A stretch of 64,000 nucleotides of DNA from positions 744,001-808,000 of the forward strand of contig NZ_CP013232.1 in assembly GCF_001584145.1 (NCBI RefSeq). Direction: 5' to 3'. Made by a program: the position numbers and the translations under genes. Shown in pieces: positions 28,191 to 40,219 of the stretch (position 1 is the first letter of the stretch; each line of letters opens with the position of its first letter). The notes beneath the pieces are model-generated. The model searched no databases. It was not told the DNA's origin and was given only the letters and a program-made list of their open reading frames with translations. The stretch is from Collimonas fungivorans (GTDB lineage: Bacteria; Pseudomonadota; Gammaproteobacteria; Burkholderiales; Burkholderiaceae_D).

Positions 28191-29411
28191 TTATTTCGAC
28201 TGCCGCAAGCGGCCATAGATCCAGCCGGTCTTGCTGCCGCTGAGCGTCAGCGCCATCTGCTGGCGCGCCACCGGCAGGCGGCAGATCGGACCCAGGGCGA
28301 TGTCGCGCAAGGTGCTGGCGATGCGTGAATCGGACTGGAAGAAAGGCGTCAGCAACTTGCTGGCGCCCTGGTAATAACGCAGGTGCGGCCGCCGCCGTTG
28401 CGAATACAGCGCCAGCGCCGGTTCTACCGCAGAATTCTCGGCAAAACATTGCGCCAGCGTCATCGCATCGACCAGCGCCAGGTTGGCGCCTTGTCCCAGT
28501 TGCGGACTGGTGGCATGGGCGCAATCGCCGATGCAGACTATCCGGCCATCGTGCCAGTGGCGCATCTGCACATCGGCATAGCGTGCGAAGGTGAGTTGTT
28601 CCGGCCTTTGTATGTGTTCTAGCACCGGCGCTATCGGTGGCGCCAGCGCCAGCACGGTTTGTTTCCAGGCCGCCAGGCCCTGTTCCTGCCAGTGCGGCAG
28701 GCGATCCGCGCGCAGGCTCCAGAACAGGCTGAGAATCGGCTGCGTCATTTCCTGATAGGCGAAACCGGTCGGCATCAATCCCAGCATTTGCTGCGCATGG
28801 CGAAACCATTGGCGCAAGCTGCCCTGGGTCAAGCCGTCGTCCGGAACCAGCGCCCATAATGCCCCCCAAGGATAGGGCGTCACTTTTTGCGGAATCGCCA
28901 GCGCTGCGCGCAAGTCGGAGCGGGTGCCGTCGGCAATCACGGCGCAGTCGAATTCGCCGGCCTCGGCCTCGCTGCTGCCAGCCGCCGGGTCGCGGGAAAA
29001 CAACAGAGTCTGGCCGCCGCGCTGCTCTATGCGGGAGATATTGACACCGCTGCAAACCTTGATGGCGACCGTCTTCAATGCTTCCCACAGCACGGAAAAC
29101 AGGGCGCCGCGATGCAGGCCGAGGCCGAACGACTGCGCATCGTGGTGGCGGTAACGCACATCCAGCACCGTGCGGCCGCCGGCCGTGGTGCCGAACAAGC
29201 GGTGGTTGCGGGCGCCGTGCGCCAGAATGGGGTCCAGCAGTCCGAGCGCATCCAGCACGTGCATGCCGGTAGGTTGCAGCAGGATGCCGGCGCCGACCGC
29301 GGTCGGTTGCGCTACGCGCTCGAACAGCGTGACCTGATGGCCGGCGCGCGCCAGGAACAGCGCGCTGGCGGCACCCGCGGTGCCGCCGCCTATGATGGCT
29401 ATACGCTGCAT
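28191..29411 (-). CDS. FAD-dependent monooxygenase
   Basis: A 406-residue group A flavoprotein monooxygenase-like enzyme. N-terminal dinucleotide fold MQRIAIIGGGTAGAASALFL, the central DG motif region CAVIADGTRSDLRAAL, and the FAD pyrophosphate motif GDCAHATSPQLGQGANLALVD. Such enzymes hydroxylate aromatic or polyketide-like substrates using NAD(P)H and O2; the substrate cannot be told. It lies 23 bases downstream of the PhyH dioxygenase gene in the same direction, so the two probably work as a pair. Confidence 0.85.
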   Translation of the reverse strand: MQRIAIIGGGTAGAASALFLARAGHQVTLFERVAQPTAVGAGILLQPTGMHVLDALGLLDPILAHGARNHRLFGTTAGGRTVLDVRYRHHDAQSFGLGLHRGALFSVLWEALKTVAIKVCSGVNISRIEQRGGQTLLFSRDPAAGSSEAEAGEFDCAVIADGTRSDLRAALAIPQKVTPYPWGALWALVPDDGLTQGSLRQWFRHAQQMLGLMPTGFAYQEMTQPILSLFWSLRADRLPHWQEQGLAAWKQTVLALAPPIAPVLEHIQRPEQLTFARYADVQMRHWHDGRIVCIGDCAHATSPQLGQGANLALVDAMTLAQCFAENSAVEPALALYSQRRRPHLRYYQGASKLLTPFFQSDSRIASTLRDIALGPICRLPVARQQMALTLSGSKTGWIYGRLRQSK

Positions 29412-29434
29412 TTTGGAATGTTCCCGAAGTGTGA

Positions 29435-30214
29435 TTAGCTGCTTAGCAGGATATCTTCCGAGGCGGCCGAGCGGCTGCCGGGTGCGGGGGGATTGCTTTG
29501 CCCATGATAGGCAAACACCACCGATTCCTTGACGGTTTCGGTATTGTTGCGACCGGCGGCATGGAACAGGCCGCTATGGAAAAACACCACGTCGCCCTGT
29601 TGCAGTTCGACTGATTTTCCCTGAGCAAACAAGGCCTGGTTGGCTGCCACTTCCGGGCGCAGGAAATCCAGCTCATCCATTTGCTCGGGTTTGATGTCGA
29701 AGCGGTGCGAGCCTGGAATGAAGCGCAGGCCGCCGTTGTTGGCGTTTTCGCTATCCAGCGCCAGCCATACCGAAATCAGCTCGTTGCGCGGGAACGACCA
29801 GTAGCGGATATCGCGATGCCAGCCGGTGGCGGTGCCGAAGTGCGGATGCTTGGTCATCACGCAATTGTGGTGCGACAAGGTCAGGCAAACCGTTTCGCCC
29901 AGCAGCAGTTCCAGCATCGCCACCAGTTGCGGACTGCGGGCCCAGGCACGATAGCTGTCGTCGCGCTGGTAGGCGTTGCGCAGGCGCCGCGCGGTGCGGC
30001 CGCCGACGCTGTCAAACGACTTCGGCGCGCCGGCATAACCGACTTCGGATTCGTATTCCAGCGGCGCCACTGCCTGCGCCAGGTGGGCGTTGGTAGTGGC
30101 CGCCATCAGTTCGCAATCGGCGGCGGATACCAGGCGCGGCAAAATCAAATATCCATCTTTTTCGAAAGCGTCAATCTGTGCCGCAGACAGCGCCGGGGTG
30201 GTGTTGGTAGACAT
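29435..30214 (-). CDS. Phytanoyl-CoA dioxygenase (PhyH) family protein
   Basis: A 259-residue Fe(II)/2-oxoglutarate-dependent oxygenase. The metal ligands are visible: His133 and Asp135 in GWHRDIRYW, and the distal His213 or His218 in VVFFHSGLFHAAGRNN. The 2-oxoglutarate-binding Arg expected about ten residues after the distal His is not evident, so either the register differs or the residue is replaced. The start at 30214 has GAGA eight bases upstream; longer versions would overlap uvrA. It lies between uvrA and the FAD monooxygenase, all leftward. Substrate unknown. Confidence 0.85.
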   Translation of the reverse strand: MSTNTTPALSAAQIDAFEKDGYLILPRLVSAADCELMAATTNAHLAQAVAPLEYESEVGYAGAPKSFDSVGGRTARRLRNAYQRDDSYRAWARSPQLVAMLELLLGETVCLTLSHHNCVMTKHPHFGTATGWHRDIRYWSFPRNELISVWLALDSENANNGGLRFIPGSHRFDIKPEQMDELDFLRPEVAANQALFAQGKSVELQQGDVVFFHSGLFHAAGRNNTETVKESVVFAYHGQSNPPAPGSRSAASEDILLSS

Positions 30215-30263
30215 CGTTATCTCGTGATTGCATTCCCAGCTTGGTGGGCCGGGAAGGCTTGTT

Positions 30264-33137
<2,874 letters not shown>

Positions 33138-33337
33138 CTACAGCTTTCAGCGTGAGTTTAAGGCCGTGTTGGCTTGTTCGAATTGCAATTTTCACGCCTG
33201 AAAGGCTTGCCGCAGCCCCTGGCGGGAATCGCTGCCGGGCGCGGCCATGCCATATCAAACGGATCAACCTGATACTATAACGGGTTTCGATCTTCGTCGT
33301 TGTGCAGCCTTTACGGCGCCATCCGCCAATACCCAAT

Positions 33338-34579
33338 ATGAATAGTTCGTCTTCCTCTTTTGACAGCGAAATCAGCAGCGGCATGAGCCGCGCCGAAGTC
33401 AAGGCGAGCGCCTCGCTGGCGTCGATATTTGCATTGCGCATGCTCGGCCTGTTCCTGATCCTGCCGGTGTTTGCGGTGCACGCCAAAACCTTGCCCGGCG
33501 GCGACAGCGCGGCCCTGGTCGGCCTCGCCATGGGCATCTACGGCCTGGCGCAATCGTTCGGGCAAATCCCGTTCGGCGTCGCCTCCGACAAATACGGCCG
33601 CAAGAAAATCATCGTCATCGGCCTGATCCTGTTTGCGCTGGGCTCCTTCATCGCCGCCGCTGCCGGCAATATCTACTGGGTCATCATCGGCCGCGCGATC
33701 CAGGGCGCCGGCGCGATTTCGGCGGCGGTGACCGCCTTCATCGCCGACTCCACCCGGGAAGAACACCGCACCAAGGCCATGGCCATGGTCGGCGGTTCCA
33801 TCGGCCTCACCTTTGCCTTGTCGCTGATCGTTTCGCCGCTGCTGTACCAGTGGGTAGGCATGGGCGGCATCTTCGCCATGACCGGCTTCCTGTCGCTGGC
33901 CGCGATCGTGGTGGTGGTATGGCTGGTGCCGTCGGCGCCGCTGGTCAAGGCCAGGCGCGTGGCGTGGTCGGAGATCCTGCGCAACGGCGAGCTGATGCGG
34001 CTCAACTATGGGGTGTTTGCCTTGCACATGACGCAGATGGCGATGTTCGTGGTGATGCCGGCGGCGCTGGTCAAATACGCCGGCCTGCCGCTGGAGTCGC
34101 ACTGGAAAATCTACTTGCCGGTGGTGCTGGCGTCTTTTGTGCTGATGCTGCCGCCGGTATTTGTCGGCGAGAAGCAGGGCAAGATGAAGCAAGTGATGCT
34201 GGCGGCCGTGGCCTTGTTGTTTGTCGTGCAACTCGGTCTGTTGGTGACATTCTCTATGGCAACTATCCACTGGCAATGGCTGGTCGTGCTGCTGCTGGGT
34301 TTTTTCATTGCCTTCAACGTGCTGGAAGCGAGCCAGCCGTCGCTAGTGTCGCGCATCGCGCCGCCGGCCGCCAAGGGCGCCGCGCTGGGCGTCTACAACA
34401 CCATGCAAGCCCTGGGTTTGTTCTGCGGCGGCGCCCTAGGCGGATTGCTTAAACAGCATGCCGGAGCCCCCTCTGTATTCATTTTAGGAGGGGCGGCGAC
34501 CCTGTGCTGGCTTATAATCGCATCCAGCATGAAAAATTTGCCGCGCCGTGGCCGGACGGCCACCACCGCGGCAGCATGA
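33338..34579 (+). CDS. MFS transporter (drug:proton antiporter-like)
   Basis: A 413-residue major facilitator with about 12 membrane helices. It shows the motif-A loop [20 protein letters not shown] between helices 2 and 3 and a motif-C-like [18 protein letters not shown]. Probably an inner-membrane exporter of the DHA1 type; substrate unknown. The ATG at 33338 is used; a second Met at residue 16 (MSRAEVKAS) is possible. It is transcribed toward ssb, whose start lies 46 bases after its stop. Confidence 0.88.
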   Translation: MNSSSSSFDSEISSGMSRAEVKASASLASIFALRMLGLFLILPVFAVHAKTLPGGDSAALVGLAMGIYGLAQSFGQIPFGVASDKYGRKKIIVIGLILFALGSFIAAAAGNIYWVIIGRAIQGAGAISAAVTAFIADSTREEHRTKAMAMVGGSIGLTFALSLIVSPLLYQWVGMGGIFAMTGFLSLAAIVVVVWLVPSAPLVKARRVAWSEILRNGELMRLNYGVFALHMTQMAMFVVMPAALVKYAGLPLESHWKIYLPVVLASFVLMLPPVFVGEKQGKMKQVMLAAVALLFVVQLGLLVTFSMATIHWQWLVVLLLGFFIAFNVLEASQPSLVSRIAPPAAKGAALGVYNTMQALGLFCGGALGGLLKQHAGAPSVFILGGAATLCWLIIASSMKNLPRRGRTATTAAA

Positions 34580-34625
34580 TTTCCAAGGCATTTTTTCAAG
34601 ATATTCGTATTTAGGAGAGCATCAC

Positions 34626-35123
34626 ATGGCATCGGTCAATAAAGTCATCATCGTCGGCAATCTCGGCCGCGACCCGGAAACACGCTACATGCCGAACGGC
34701 GAAGCCGTCACCAACATTGCCGTGGCCACCACGGAAAGCTGGAAAGACAAGAACAGCGGCGAGAAAAAAGAATTAACCGAGTGGCACCGCATTACCTTCT
34801 ATCGCAAGCTGGCGGAGATCGCCGGCCAGTACCTGAAAAAGGGTTCGCAGATCTACATCGAAGGCCGCCTGCAGACGCGCAAGTGGCAAGACAAGGATGG
34901 CGCCGAGCGTTACACCACCGAAATCATCGCCGACACCATGCAGATGCTCGGCAGCCGCCAGGGCGCCGGCGGCAGCGCGCCTATGGACGATGGCGGCGGC
35001 TACAACAGCGCACCGCCGGCACGCCAGCAAAACGCCAGCGCCCCGGCAGCTCCGGCCCGCCAGGCGCCCGCTTCGCGTCCGGCGCCGAATTTCTCGGATA
35101 TGGATGACGATATTCCGTTCTGA
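34626..35123 (+). CDS. ssb: Single-stranded DNA-binding protein
   Basis: SSB of 165 residues coating single-stranded DNA in replication and repair. N-terminal OB fold ([47 protein letters not shown]), then a Gly/Ala/Pro/Gln-rich linker and the acidic partner-binding tail [11 protein letters not shown] aggag at 34612-34616. It is followed by a strong terminator and marks the end of the conserved chromosomal block. Confidence 0.97.
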   Translation: MASVNKVIIVGNLGRDPETRYMPNGEAVTNIAVATTESWKDKNSGEKKELTEWHRITFYRKLAEIAGQYLKKGSQIYIEGRLQTRKWQDKDGAERYTTEIIADTMQMLGSRQGAGGSAPMDDGGGYNSAPPARQQNASAPAAPARQAPASRPAPNFSDMDDDIPF

Positions 35124-35151
35124 CACCCAGTAGACTTACATTCTGTAAAAA

Positions 35152-35186
35152 GGCTCTATAAGTCATTGACTTATAGAGCCTTTTTT
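35152..35186 (+). terminator. Rho-independent terminator of ssb
   Basis: A perfect 14-base inverted repeat ggctctataagtca / tgacttatagagcc centred on 35166, followed by a six-T run. It is preceded by aaaaa, so it could also act leftward. Confidence 0.9.
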
Positions 35187-35335
35187 CTTGTTTGCAATTT
35201 TCTGATGAGTAACGGGGTAATTCGTTATGACCTAACTGGTAAAGTTAAACACCATATCGCGCCCACAACGATGAAGTGGGATTGCTTCTATTCTTGCAAA
35301 GCGAATTGACCGCATGAAGCTGTTGGGGCGGTGCC

Positions 35336-35811
35336 TGTTCGTTTGCGCACCGAATTGCCCCACTCAGTTTGACCCCCCCCTCCATTGTCTGGCGAATGCC
35401 GCCACCCTGTCGTAAGACCCCTTGAAGCCCAATTCCAACAGGTCCTCGTGAAGCTGTTTCAAGCTGCGTCGTTGCTTGCGGGATTTGGCCGCCTCGAACT
35501 TGAGCCAGCCTGAAAGCTGGAAGGCGTATGGGGCGATGGCACTGGCCGATTGGCGCTCTGCATAGGCAGGCTCAGTCGTTTCCGAGCGCAGGTAGCGTCG
35601 GACCGTGTTGCGCGAGATGCCCAACCGCTTGGCAATCTCCCTCAGTGGGACCTGGCCCCGAAGGTGCCAGCGTCTGATTATTCCTAGTAATGCCACGTCG
35701 ATCACTCCGATCCCCTACTCGTTCTGGCAAGTAGGATTGTGTGCTAAACGCGGGTCAATTTTCGAAGCAAATTATGCGGCCAAGTGGGTCAGTTTTCGGC
35801 GCAAATCAACA
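35336..35811 (-). mobile_element. Internally deleted IS21-family element
   Basis: The right end, read on the minus strand, begins tgttgatttgcgccg. The left end on the plus strand reads tgttcgtttgcgcaccg, an imperfect inverted copy. Just inside the right end are two direct repeats beginning gggtcaattttcg (35753) and gggtcagttttcg (35785), the multiple terminal repeats typical of IS21. Inside lies only the N-terminal part of istA; the rest of istA and all of istB are missing. No target duplication is evident (gtgcc left, ctgaa right). Confidence 0.75.
35364..35705 (-). pseudogene. istA: IS21-family transposase IstA, N-terminal fragment
   Basis: The first about 110 residues of an IstA-type transposase (full length about 500). 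It begins MIDVALLGIIRRWHLRGQVP and includes the helix-turn-helix REIAKRLGISRNTVRRYLRS, which binds the terminal repeats, and the conserved KQRRSLKQLHEDLLELGF. It breaks off after FARQWR at a G run next to the element's other end, so the DDE catalytic domain is lost. It cannot transpose alone but could still bind IS21 ends. Confidence 0.88.
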
Positions 35812-35940
35812 CTGAAATTAATGGTTGCCAGCAGAAGTTATGGTCTTGAATACGTTTTACAGTCAAAAATTTCGCATGAGGGCGAGGTGGATTTTTTGAC
35901 CATGAGATGATGGTGATTAGATAACCCAATTCGGTAAAAT

Positions 35941-36795
35941 ATGGAAAACTTTCGCATTACGGGCCAATATCATCCATCGATCGAGCCAACCTCGTCACAG
36001 AGGAATTCCAAGAATATTGAAGCATTAGATAAAAAGGGTCCGTCGACTTATCAACAATCGAAATCAATATTGGATAGCCTGCCAAAGCGGACATCTACCA
36101 ATCGCCCGGATTCTATTTCGTCCTTTAGGAAAATAGCAGTTTTAAATGGCATATGTTCGTCGCAGCCACGAGTTAACGAGCACTCATATTTGGAAGGCTC
36201 GTCAAGCTGGGCTGTACATAGAACCGCGCCGTTTGTTCAAGGTGATATATTGGAACATGAGGCGCCCGGACATGCAGGGGCATGTGTCATATACAGCTTT
36301 CTTTGGATGAATAAAATTGCCAAGCAGTCTGGCAATGCCTCTTCCAGAATGAATTCTCTAAGTCAATCAACTACTGAAGTACTTCAGTTGCACCAGGAAT
36401 ACGCAAACAGGGTTTTCCAATGCAACAATGATCCTGATAATCAAGAGGATCCACTTATTCAGACGGCACGAGCTTTAGGGGTTAGTCCAGCTGGAAATAC
36501 CATTGCTGTCGATATTCTCACGGATGAAGAAGCCGCAATGACCTCACTTTCGGAAATTCTGAATAGGCCAGGCACCTCCAACATAATATGGTTGGGAAAT
36601 GTAGACCCCAACTCAGCTAGCAATCACCTAATTGCTTCCCACGCAACTGGCGGCCGCGTTGTTTTGTTTGATCCCAATATGGGCGAGTTTCGCCTAAAAT
36701 TATCAGAAGTGCCTGTAGTCATGCGTGAAATTGTTGCCAGAAGCTCAATGCACTTTGCTGTTCCTGAGCTTTTCATTCTACCGATGAGAGCTTAA
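35941..36795 (+). CDS. YopT/AvrPphB-like cysteine protease (peptidase C58), putative type III effector
   Basis: A 284-residue soluble protein. The catalytic triad of peptidase family C58 can be placed: Cys115 in HAGACVIYSFLW, His229 in SASNHLIASHATG, Asp244 in VVLFDPNMGEF (the family's DPN-GEF block). The spacings, 114 and 15 residues, equal those I recall for Pseudomonas AvrPphB (Cys98, His212, Asp227). The first about 65 residues are Ser/Thr/Asn/Gln-rich with no signal peptide, as for type III secreted proteins. Two hand-counted 60-base lines give 37% and 42% G+C, far below the neighbours. The gene stands alone between an IS21 relic and an orphan kinase gene, with no secretion gene or chaperone adjacent. 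A weak binding site precedes the ATG. Related proteases cleave prenylated Rho GTPases or plant kinases; the target here is unknown. Confidence 0.82.
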   Translation: MENFRITGQYHPSIEPTSSQRNSKNIEALDKKGPSTYQQSKSILDSLPKRTSTNRPDSISSFRKIAVLNGICSSQPRVNEHSYLEGSSSWAVHRTAPFVQGDILEHEAPGHAGACVIYSFLWMNKIAKQSGNASSRMNSLSQSTTEVLQLHQEYANRVFQCNNDPDNQEDPLIQTARALGVSPAGNTIAVDILTDEEAAMTSLSEILNRPGTSNIIWLGNVDPNSASNHLIASHATGGRVVLFDPNMGEFRLKLSEVPVVMREIVARSSMHFAVPELFILPMRA

Positions 36796-37141
36796 TAATC
36801 CATTTTCGTTGATTTCTCTGGCCTGCCCGGCTGTTAGCTTACGGTGTTTCTACGGTTGGAGCCAGTGGCTGGACAGGCAGCTCAGAATCATTTGCTGCCC
36901 GTCATACGCATCGGTCAGTCGTGAGCTGTGAGGTCCAGCGCTATCAGGATCGGTTAGCGAAACGTTCCATTAAAGGAGAGGAGCAACCTGGTCACCACAG
37001 CTTTGACTTGATCCAGATCACTGATATTGCCCGCATTTATTTGCAGCGCGGTTAATACTTGTTCTGAAACGTGCAGGTGATATCGATTGCCATCGCCGAT
37101 ATCGATGTAAATTACGCCGGAACGATACTAGGGAATCGTAT
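36796..37141. other. 346-base intergenic region with a start-less minus-strand reading frame
   Basis: No gene with a start codon was found. On the minus strand, 36954-37127 is open for about 57 codons with protein-like composition (VIYIDIGDGNRYHLHVSEQV ... DLDQVKAVVTRLLLSF) but has no ATG, GTG or TTG near its beginning and follows a TAG; it may be a gene fragment. The promoter of the sensor kinase gene should lie at its right end. Confidence 0.35.
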
Positions 37142-40100
37142 ATGCGAGGGCTTAGCAGACTGGTCAGTTTTGCGATAACGGAGCCCGTCTTTTTTATGGC
37201 GATAAAATCTGAAATGGTGCCTGCATTACGTCCGTATCGCCAATTGATCGTATCGCTTTGGCTGATATGTATGTCGCCGTGGGTACTTTGCCAGGAATTG
37301 CCGTTGCGTTACTACAATCAACGCGATGGTTTAGGGAATATGGCCGTCACTGCCATGGCGCAAGAGCCGGGTGGCTATCTCTGGATAGGCACACAAAGCG
37401 GCTTGTTTCGATATGACGGTGCACGCTTTCAGCATTTCGGACAAAGTGATGGATTCACCGATTCATATATCCGAGCCTTGCATGCGGATGTCGATGGTAA
37501 TCTTTGGGTCGGCGCTAGCGATGGTTTATACCGGTGGCAGGGTCAGCGCTTTGTACCGATAAAATTTCAAAATGCCAAGCTGGTGTTCGGTTATGGGCAG
37601 AATCTGACAAGCCTTGGGTCGCATCGTCTGCTAGCGATCAGCCATGATCGTTTGTGGCTGGTGACGTCGGTAGATCAAGGGGCAACGTGGCAGACGCGGG
37701 AATTTTTCGGCGCAGAGCAATTGTTGCGTTATCCGGAGATACGCAAGCTTCACGGCGTTCACATTGGTCCGCACGGAGACTTGTGGATGGGGTGCGAGCA
37801 AGCACTGTGTCATTACGATAAAGGAAAACTGGTCGTCATAGGAAAAGAGAGCGGTCTGCCTGCAGAAAGTTGGGTTGCCATTTTTCACGACCGGCAGGCA
37901 ACGCTGTGGATACGTAGCCAGCGTCATGTGTTTGCGTTGCCGGCCGGCGGTCATGTTTTTCTGGATCGGTCTCCTCCCCAGAATAAGCAAAAAAAGGCAG
38001 GGGGAAATCCATTCCTGGCGGAAGATGCCGCCGGCCGGGTTTTTAGCAGGCAGGACGAAGGCATTATTCGATGGAACGGCACGCACTGGGAATCCTTTGA
38101 CGAGTCGAACGGACTGACCATTGGCGGAGGAGTCAATTCCTTCCTGGTTGACCGGGACGGGGGTATTTGGATTGGATCGCTGGGACATGGCCTGATCCAT
38201 TGGCTGGGCTATCCGAATTGGGAAAACTGGACATCCAGGCAAGGCTTGCCCAGCAATGTCGTACTATCGTTCTTGCGTGACCGGGAAAACGTGTTTCATG
38301 TCGGCACGCGTTCTGGATCGGCGATATTGCAGCAGACCGGGCAATTTTCCGTTTCTCCGGGTACCTATGGCGGCACATCCTACCAGTGGAGCAATATGGT
38401 TGAGGATGTCAAAGGCAATATCTGGGCAAGCTCGTATTCGGGATTTCTGGTGCGCCGCGACCAGAGTACACAACTGGATAGAATGATCGCCAGACTTCCA
38501 GCGATCAGCGGTTTGTTTTTCGATAGATCAGGGCAAGCGTGGCTCAGCACAAAGCGCGGCATTTACAATGCCAAGTATCCCGAATCCAATCCGATCCCGT
38601 TAGAAGTGAGTGAGCATTCGTCGCTCAAAGATATCAAAGTCATTCAAGGATGCCAGAGTCGTTCCGGTGCAATCTGGTTTATCACAGAAAAAGAAGTGTT
38701 GCGATTTGACGGTGAACGTTGGAGCAAACCGCGGCTCCAGCCGACGCCGCCGTCCGTCCGATTGGATACCATCGCTTGTGCGAGCGACGGTGAACTATGG
38801 CTGGGAGATGAGGCAGGGAGAATTTGGCGCGCTATGGAGCGAGACGACGCCCTGGAAATACACGATGCTACTCCACCGTTGTTGCTGGATCAGGCGGTGG
38901 TAGCGTCGCTTGTAGATAGCCGCGGTTGGCTGTGGGTAACTACCGGGGCCGGGATCGCCGTATGGAATCGCGCGCAGTGGCGGTTTTTTAATCAGGAAAG
39001 CGGCTTGGTCTGGAACGACAGCAACCAGAATGCATTGTATGAGGATAGCGACGGTTCGATGTGGGTGGGAACCAGCAACGGCGCTTCCCATATCTTACGA
39101 CCAGAATCGCTGTTCGCGCCATCGCAGCTGGAGGTGCTGGTGGAGAGCGTCAGTCGCGACGGTGAAGCGCTTCCCCGCGACAAGCCGATTCGTTTGCCGT
39201 GGTCCTCCGGTCCGCTCAATTTTAAGCTGGCCGCGCTGTCATACCAGAATCGCGAGGCTCTCAATTTTCGTTATCGGATGCGAGGACTGGAACCGGAATG
39301 GTCGATGACCAACATTCCAGAGGTGCGCTATGCGGCCTTGCCTCCCGGCCGTTATCACTTCCAGGTCGCCGTCGACAACCCGTCCATTCAAGCCTTTTCC
39401 TCGACAGTGGAAGTCGAGGTCGTGATTTTGCCGCCATGGTGGAGAACCAAGACCTTCTATACGGCCTGCGGCTTGTTGCTGGTCCTTGCACTGTTTTTGA
39501 TGTATCACTATCGCATCCGCTGGTTGATCATCCGACAGCGGAGGAAGGAGCAACTGGCGCGCGAGCGTGCATACGATCTCGAAGTATCGCGAGAGGAAGA
39601 GCGCAAACACCTGACGCGTGAAATTCACGACGAGTTGGGACAACATTTATCGGCGGCGCGCATGAGGGTATCAATGCTAGGAATGGAATTTGCAGGAAGC
39701 AATTCAGCGTTGCAGGGAAAAATCGACTGCATAATAACTCTGATGGATACCACCATTAAGGTAGTGCGCAATGTTGTTTCATCGCTGCGCCCGTCGGCGC
39801 TTGATATGGGGGTGGTGTCGGCGCTGGAATGGCTGGCCGATGAATTTACGGGGAATACAGGGATTCCATGCAGCTTGGAGGTTAGCGAAGAGAACATTGC
39901 GCTGGATGATAAGCGGGCGACCACCATTTTCCGTATAGCGCAGGAATCATTGACCAATATCAGCCGTCACGCAGCAGCGAGCCAAGTGGAAATCAGCCTG
40001 AAGCGGATGGAAAAAAATTACTTGCTGGAGGTGCGCGATAACGGCAGGGGATTTGATACCAGCCTGCGTAAAAAGAAATCATTCGGCCTGATAGGTATCC

Positions 40101-40210
40101 GAGAACGGACGTTGATGCTCGGGGGCGAGATTGCGATCTTCAGTGTGTCCGGCGTCGGTACGACAATCAAGGTGTCGATTCCCCTCACCGATCACGAACC
40201 GGGTCAATAA
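37142..40210 (+). CDS. Orphan beta-propeller sensor histidine kinase (Reg_prop / Y_Y_Y / HisKA_3)
   Basis: A 1022-residue transmembrane kinase. An N-terminal signal or anchor (LIVSLWLICMSPWVLC at about residues 35-50) is followed by about 12 two-component-propeller repeats with the pattern GYLWIGTQSGLFRYDG or GNLWVGASDGLYRW, forming a periplasmic sensor to about residue 650. A Y_Y_Y domain (FRYRMRGLEPEWS ... LPPGRYHFQVAV) follows, then one membrane helix (ACGLLLVLALFLMYHY), and HisKA_3 with phospho-acceptor His829 in REIHDELGQHLSAARM. The ATPase domain has DNGRGFD and FGLIGIRERTLMLGG. It has no receiver or output domain, and no LuxR-type regulator is adjacent; an IS66 relic begins right after its stop. 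Starts at Met20 or Met25 are also possible. Confidence 0.9.
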   Translation: MRGLSRLVSFAITEPVFFMAIKSEMVPALRPYRQLIVSLWLICMSPWVLCQELPLRYYNQRDGLGNMAVTAMAQEPGGYLWIGTQSGLFRYDGARFQHFGQSDGFTDSYIRALHADVDGNLWVGASDGLYRWQGQRFVPIKFQNAKLVFGYGQNLTSLGSHRLLAISHDRLWLVTSVDQGATWQTREFFGAEQLLRYPEIRKLHGVHIGPHGDLWMGCEQALCHYDKGKLVVIGKESGLPAESWVAIFHDRQATLWIRSQRHVFALPAGGHVFLDRSPPQNKQKKAGGNPFLAEDAAGRVFSRQDEGIIRWNGTHWESFDESNGLTIGGGVNSFLVDRDGGIWIGSLGHGLIHWLGYPNWENWTSRQGLPSNVVLSFLRDRENVFHVGTRSGSAILQQTGQFSVSPGTYGGTSYQWSNMVEDVKGNIWASSYSGFLVRRDQSTQLDRMIARLPAISGLFFDRSGQAWLSTKRGIYNAKYPESNPIPLEVSEHSSLKDIKVIQGCQSRSGAIWFITEKEVLRFDGERWSKPRLQPTPPSVRLDTIACASDGELWLGDEAGRIWRAMERDDALEIHDATPPLLLDQAVVASLVDSRGWLWVTTGAGIAVWNRAQWRFFNQESGLVWNDSNQNALYEDSDGSMWVGTSNGASHILRPESLFAPSQLEVLVESVSRDGEALPRDKPIRLPWSSGPLNFKLAALSYQNREALNFRYRMRGLEPEWSMTNIPEVRYAALPPGRYHFQVAVDNPSIQAFSSTVEVEVVILPPWWRTKTFYTACGLLLVLALFLMYHYRIRWLIIRQRRKEQLARERAYDLEVSREEERKHLTREIHDELGQHLSAARMRVSMLGMEFAGSNSALQGKIDCIITLMDTTIKVVRNVVSSLRPSALDMGVVSALEWLADEFTGNTGIPCSLEVSEENIALDDKRATTIFRIAQESLTNISRHAAASQVEISLKRMEKNYLLEVRDNGRGFDTSLRKKKSFGLIGIRERTLMLGGEIAIFSVSGVGTTIKVSIPLTDHEPGQ

Positions 40211-40219
40211 GCGACAGGA

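Noticed and set aside
33138..33337. LexA box for uvrA
   Set aside because: No ctg-N10-cag type site could be found in the intergenic sequence.
35605..35910. 101-codon frame starting inside the IS21 fragment
   Set aside because: Opposite to istA, spans the terminal repeats, and resembles no protein.
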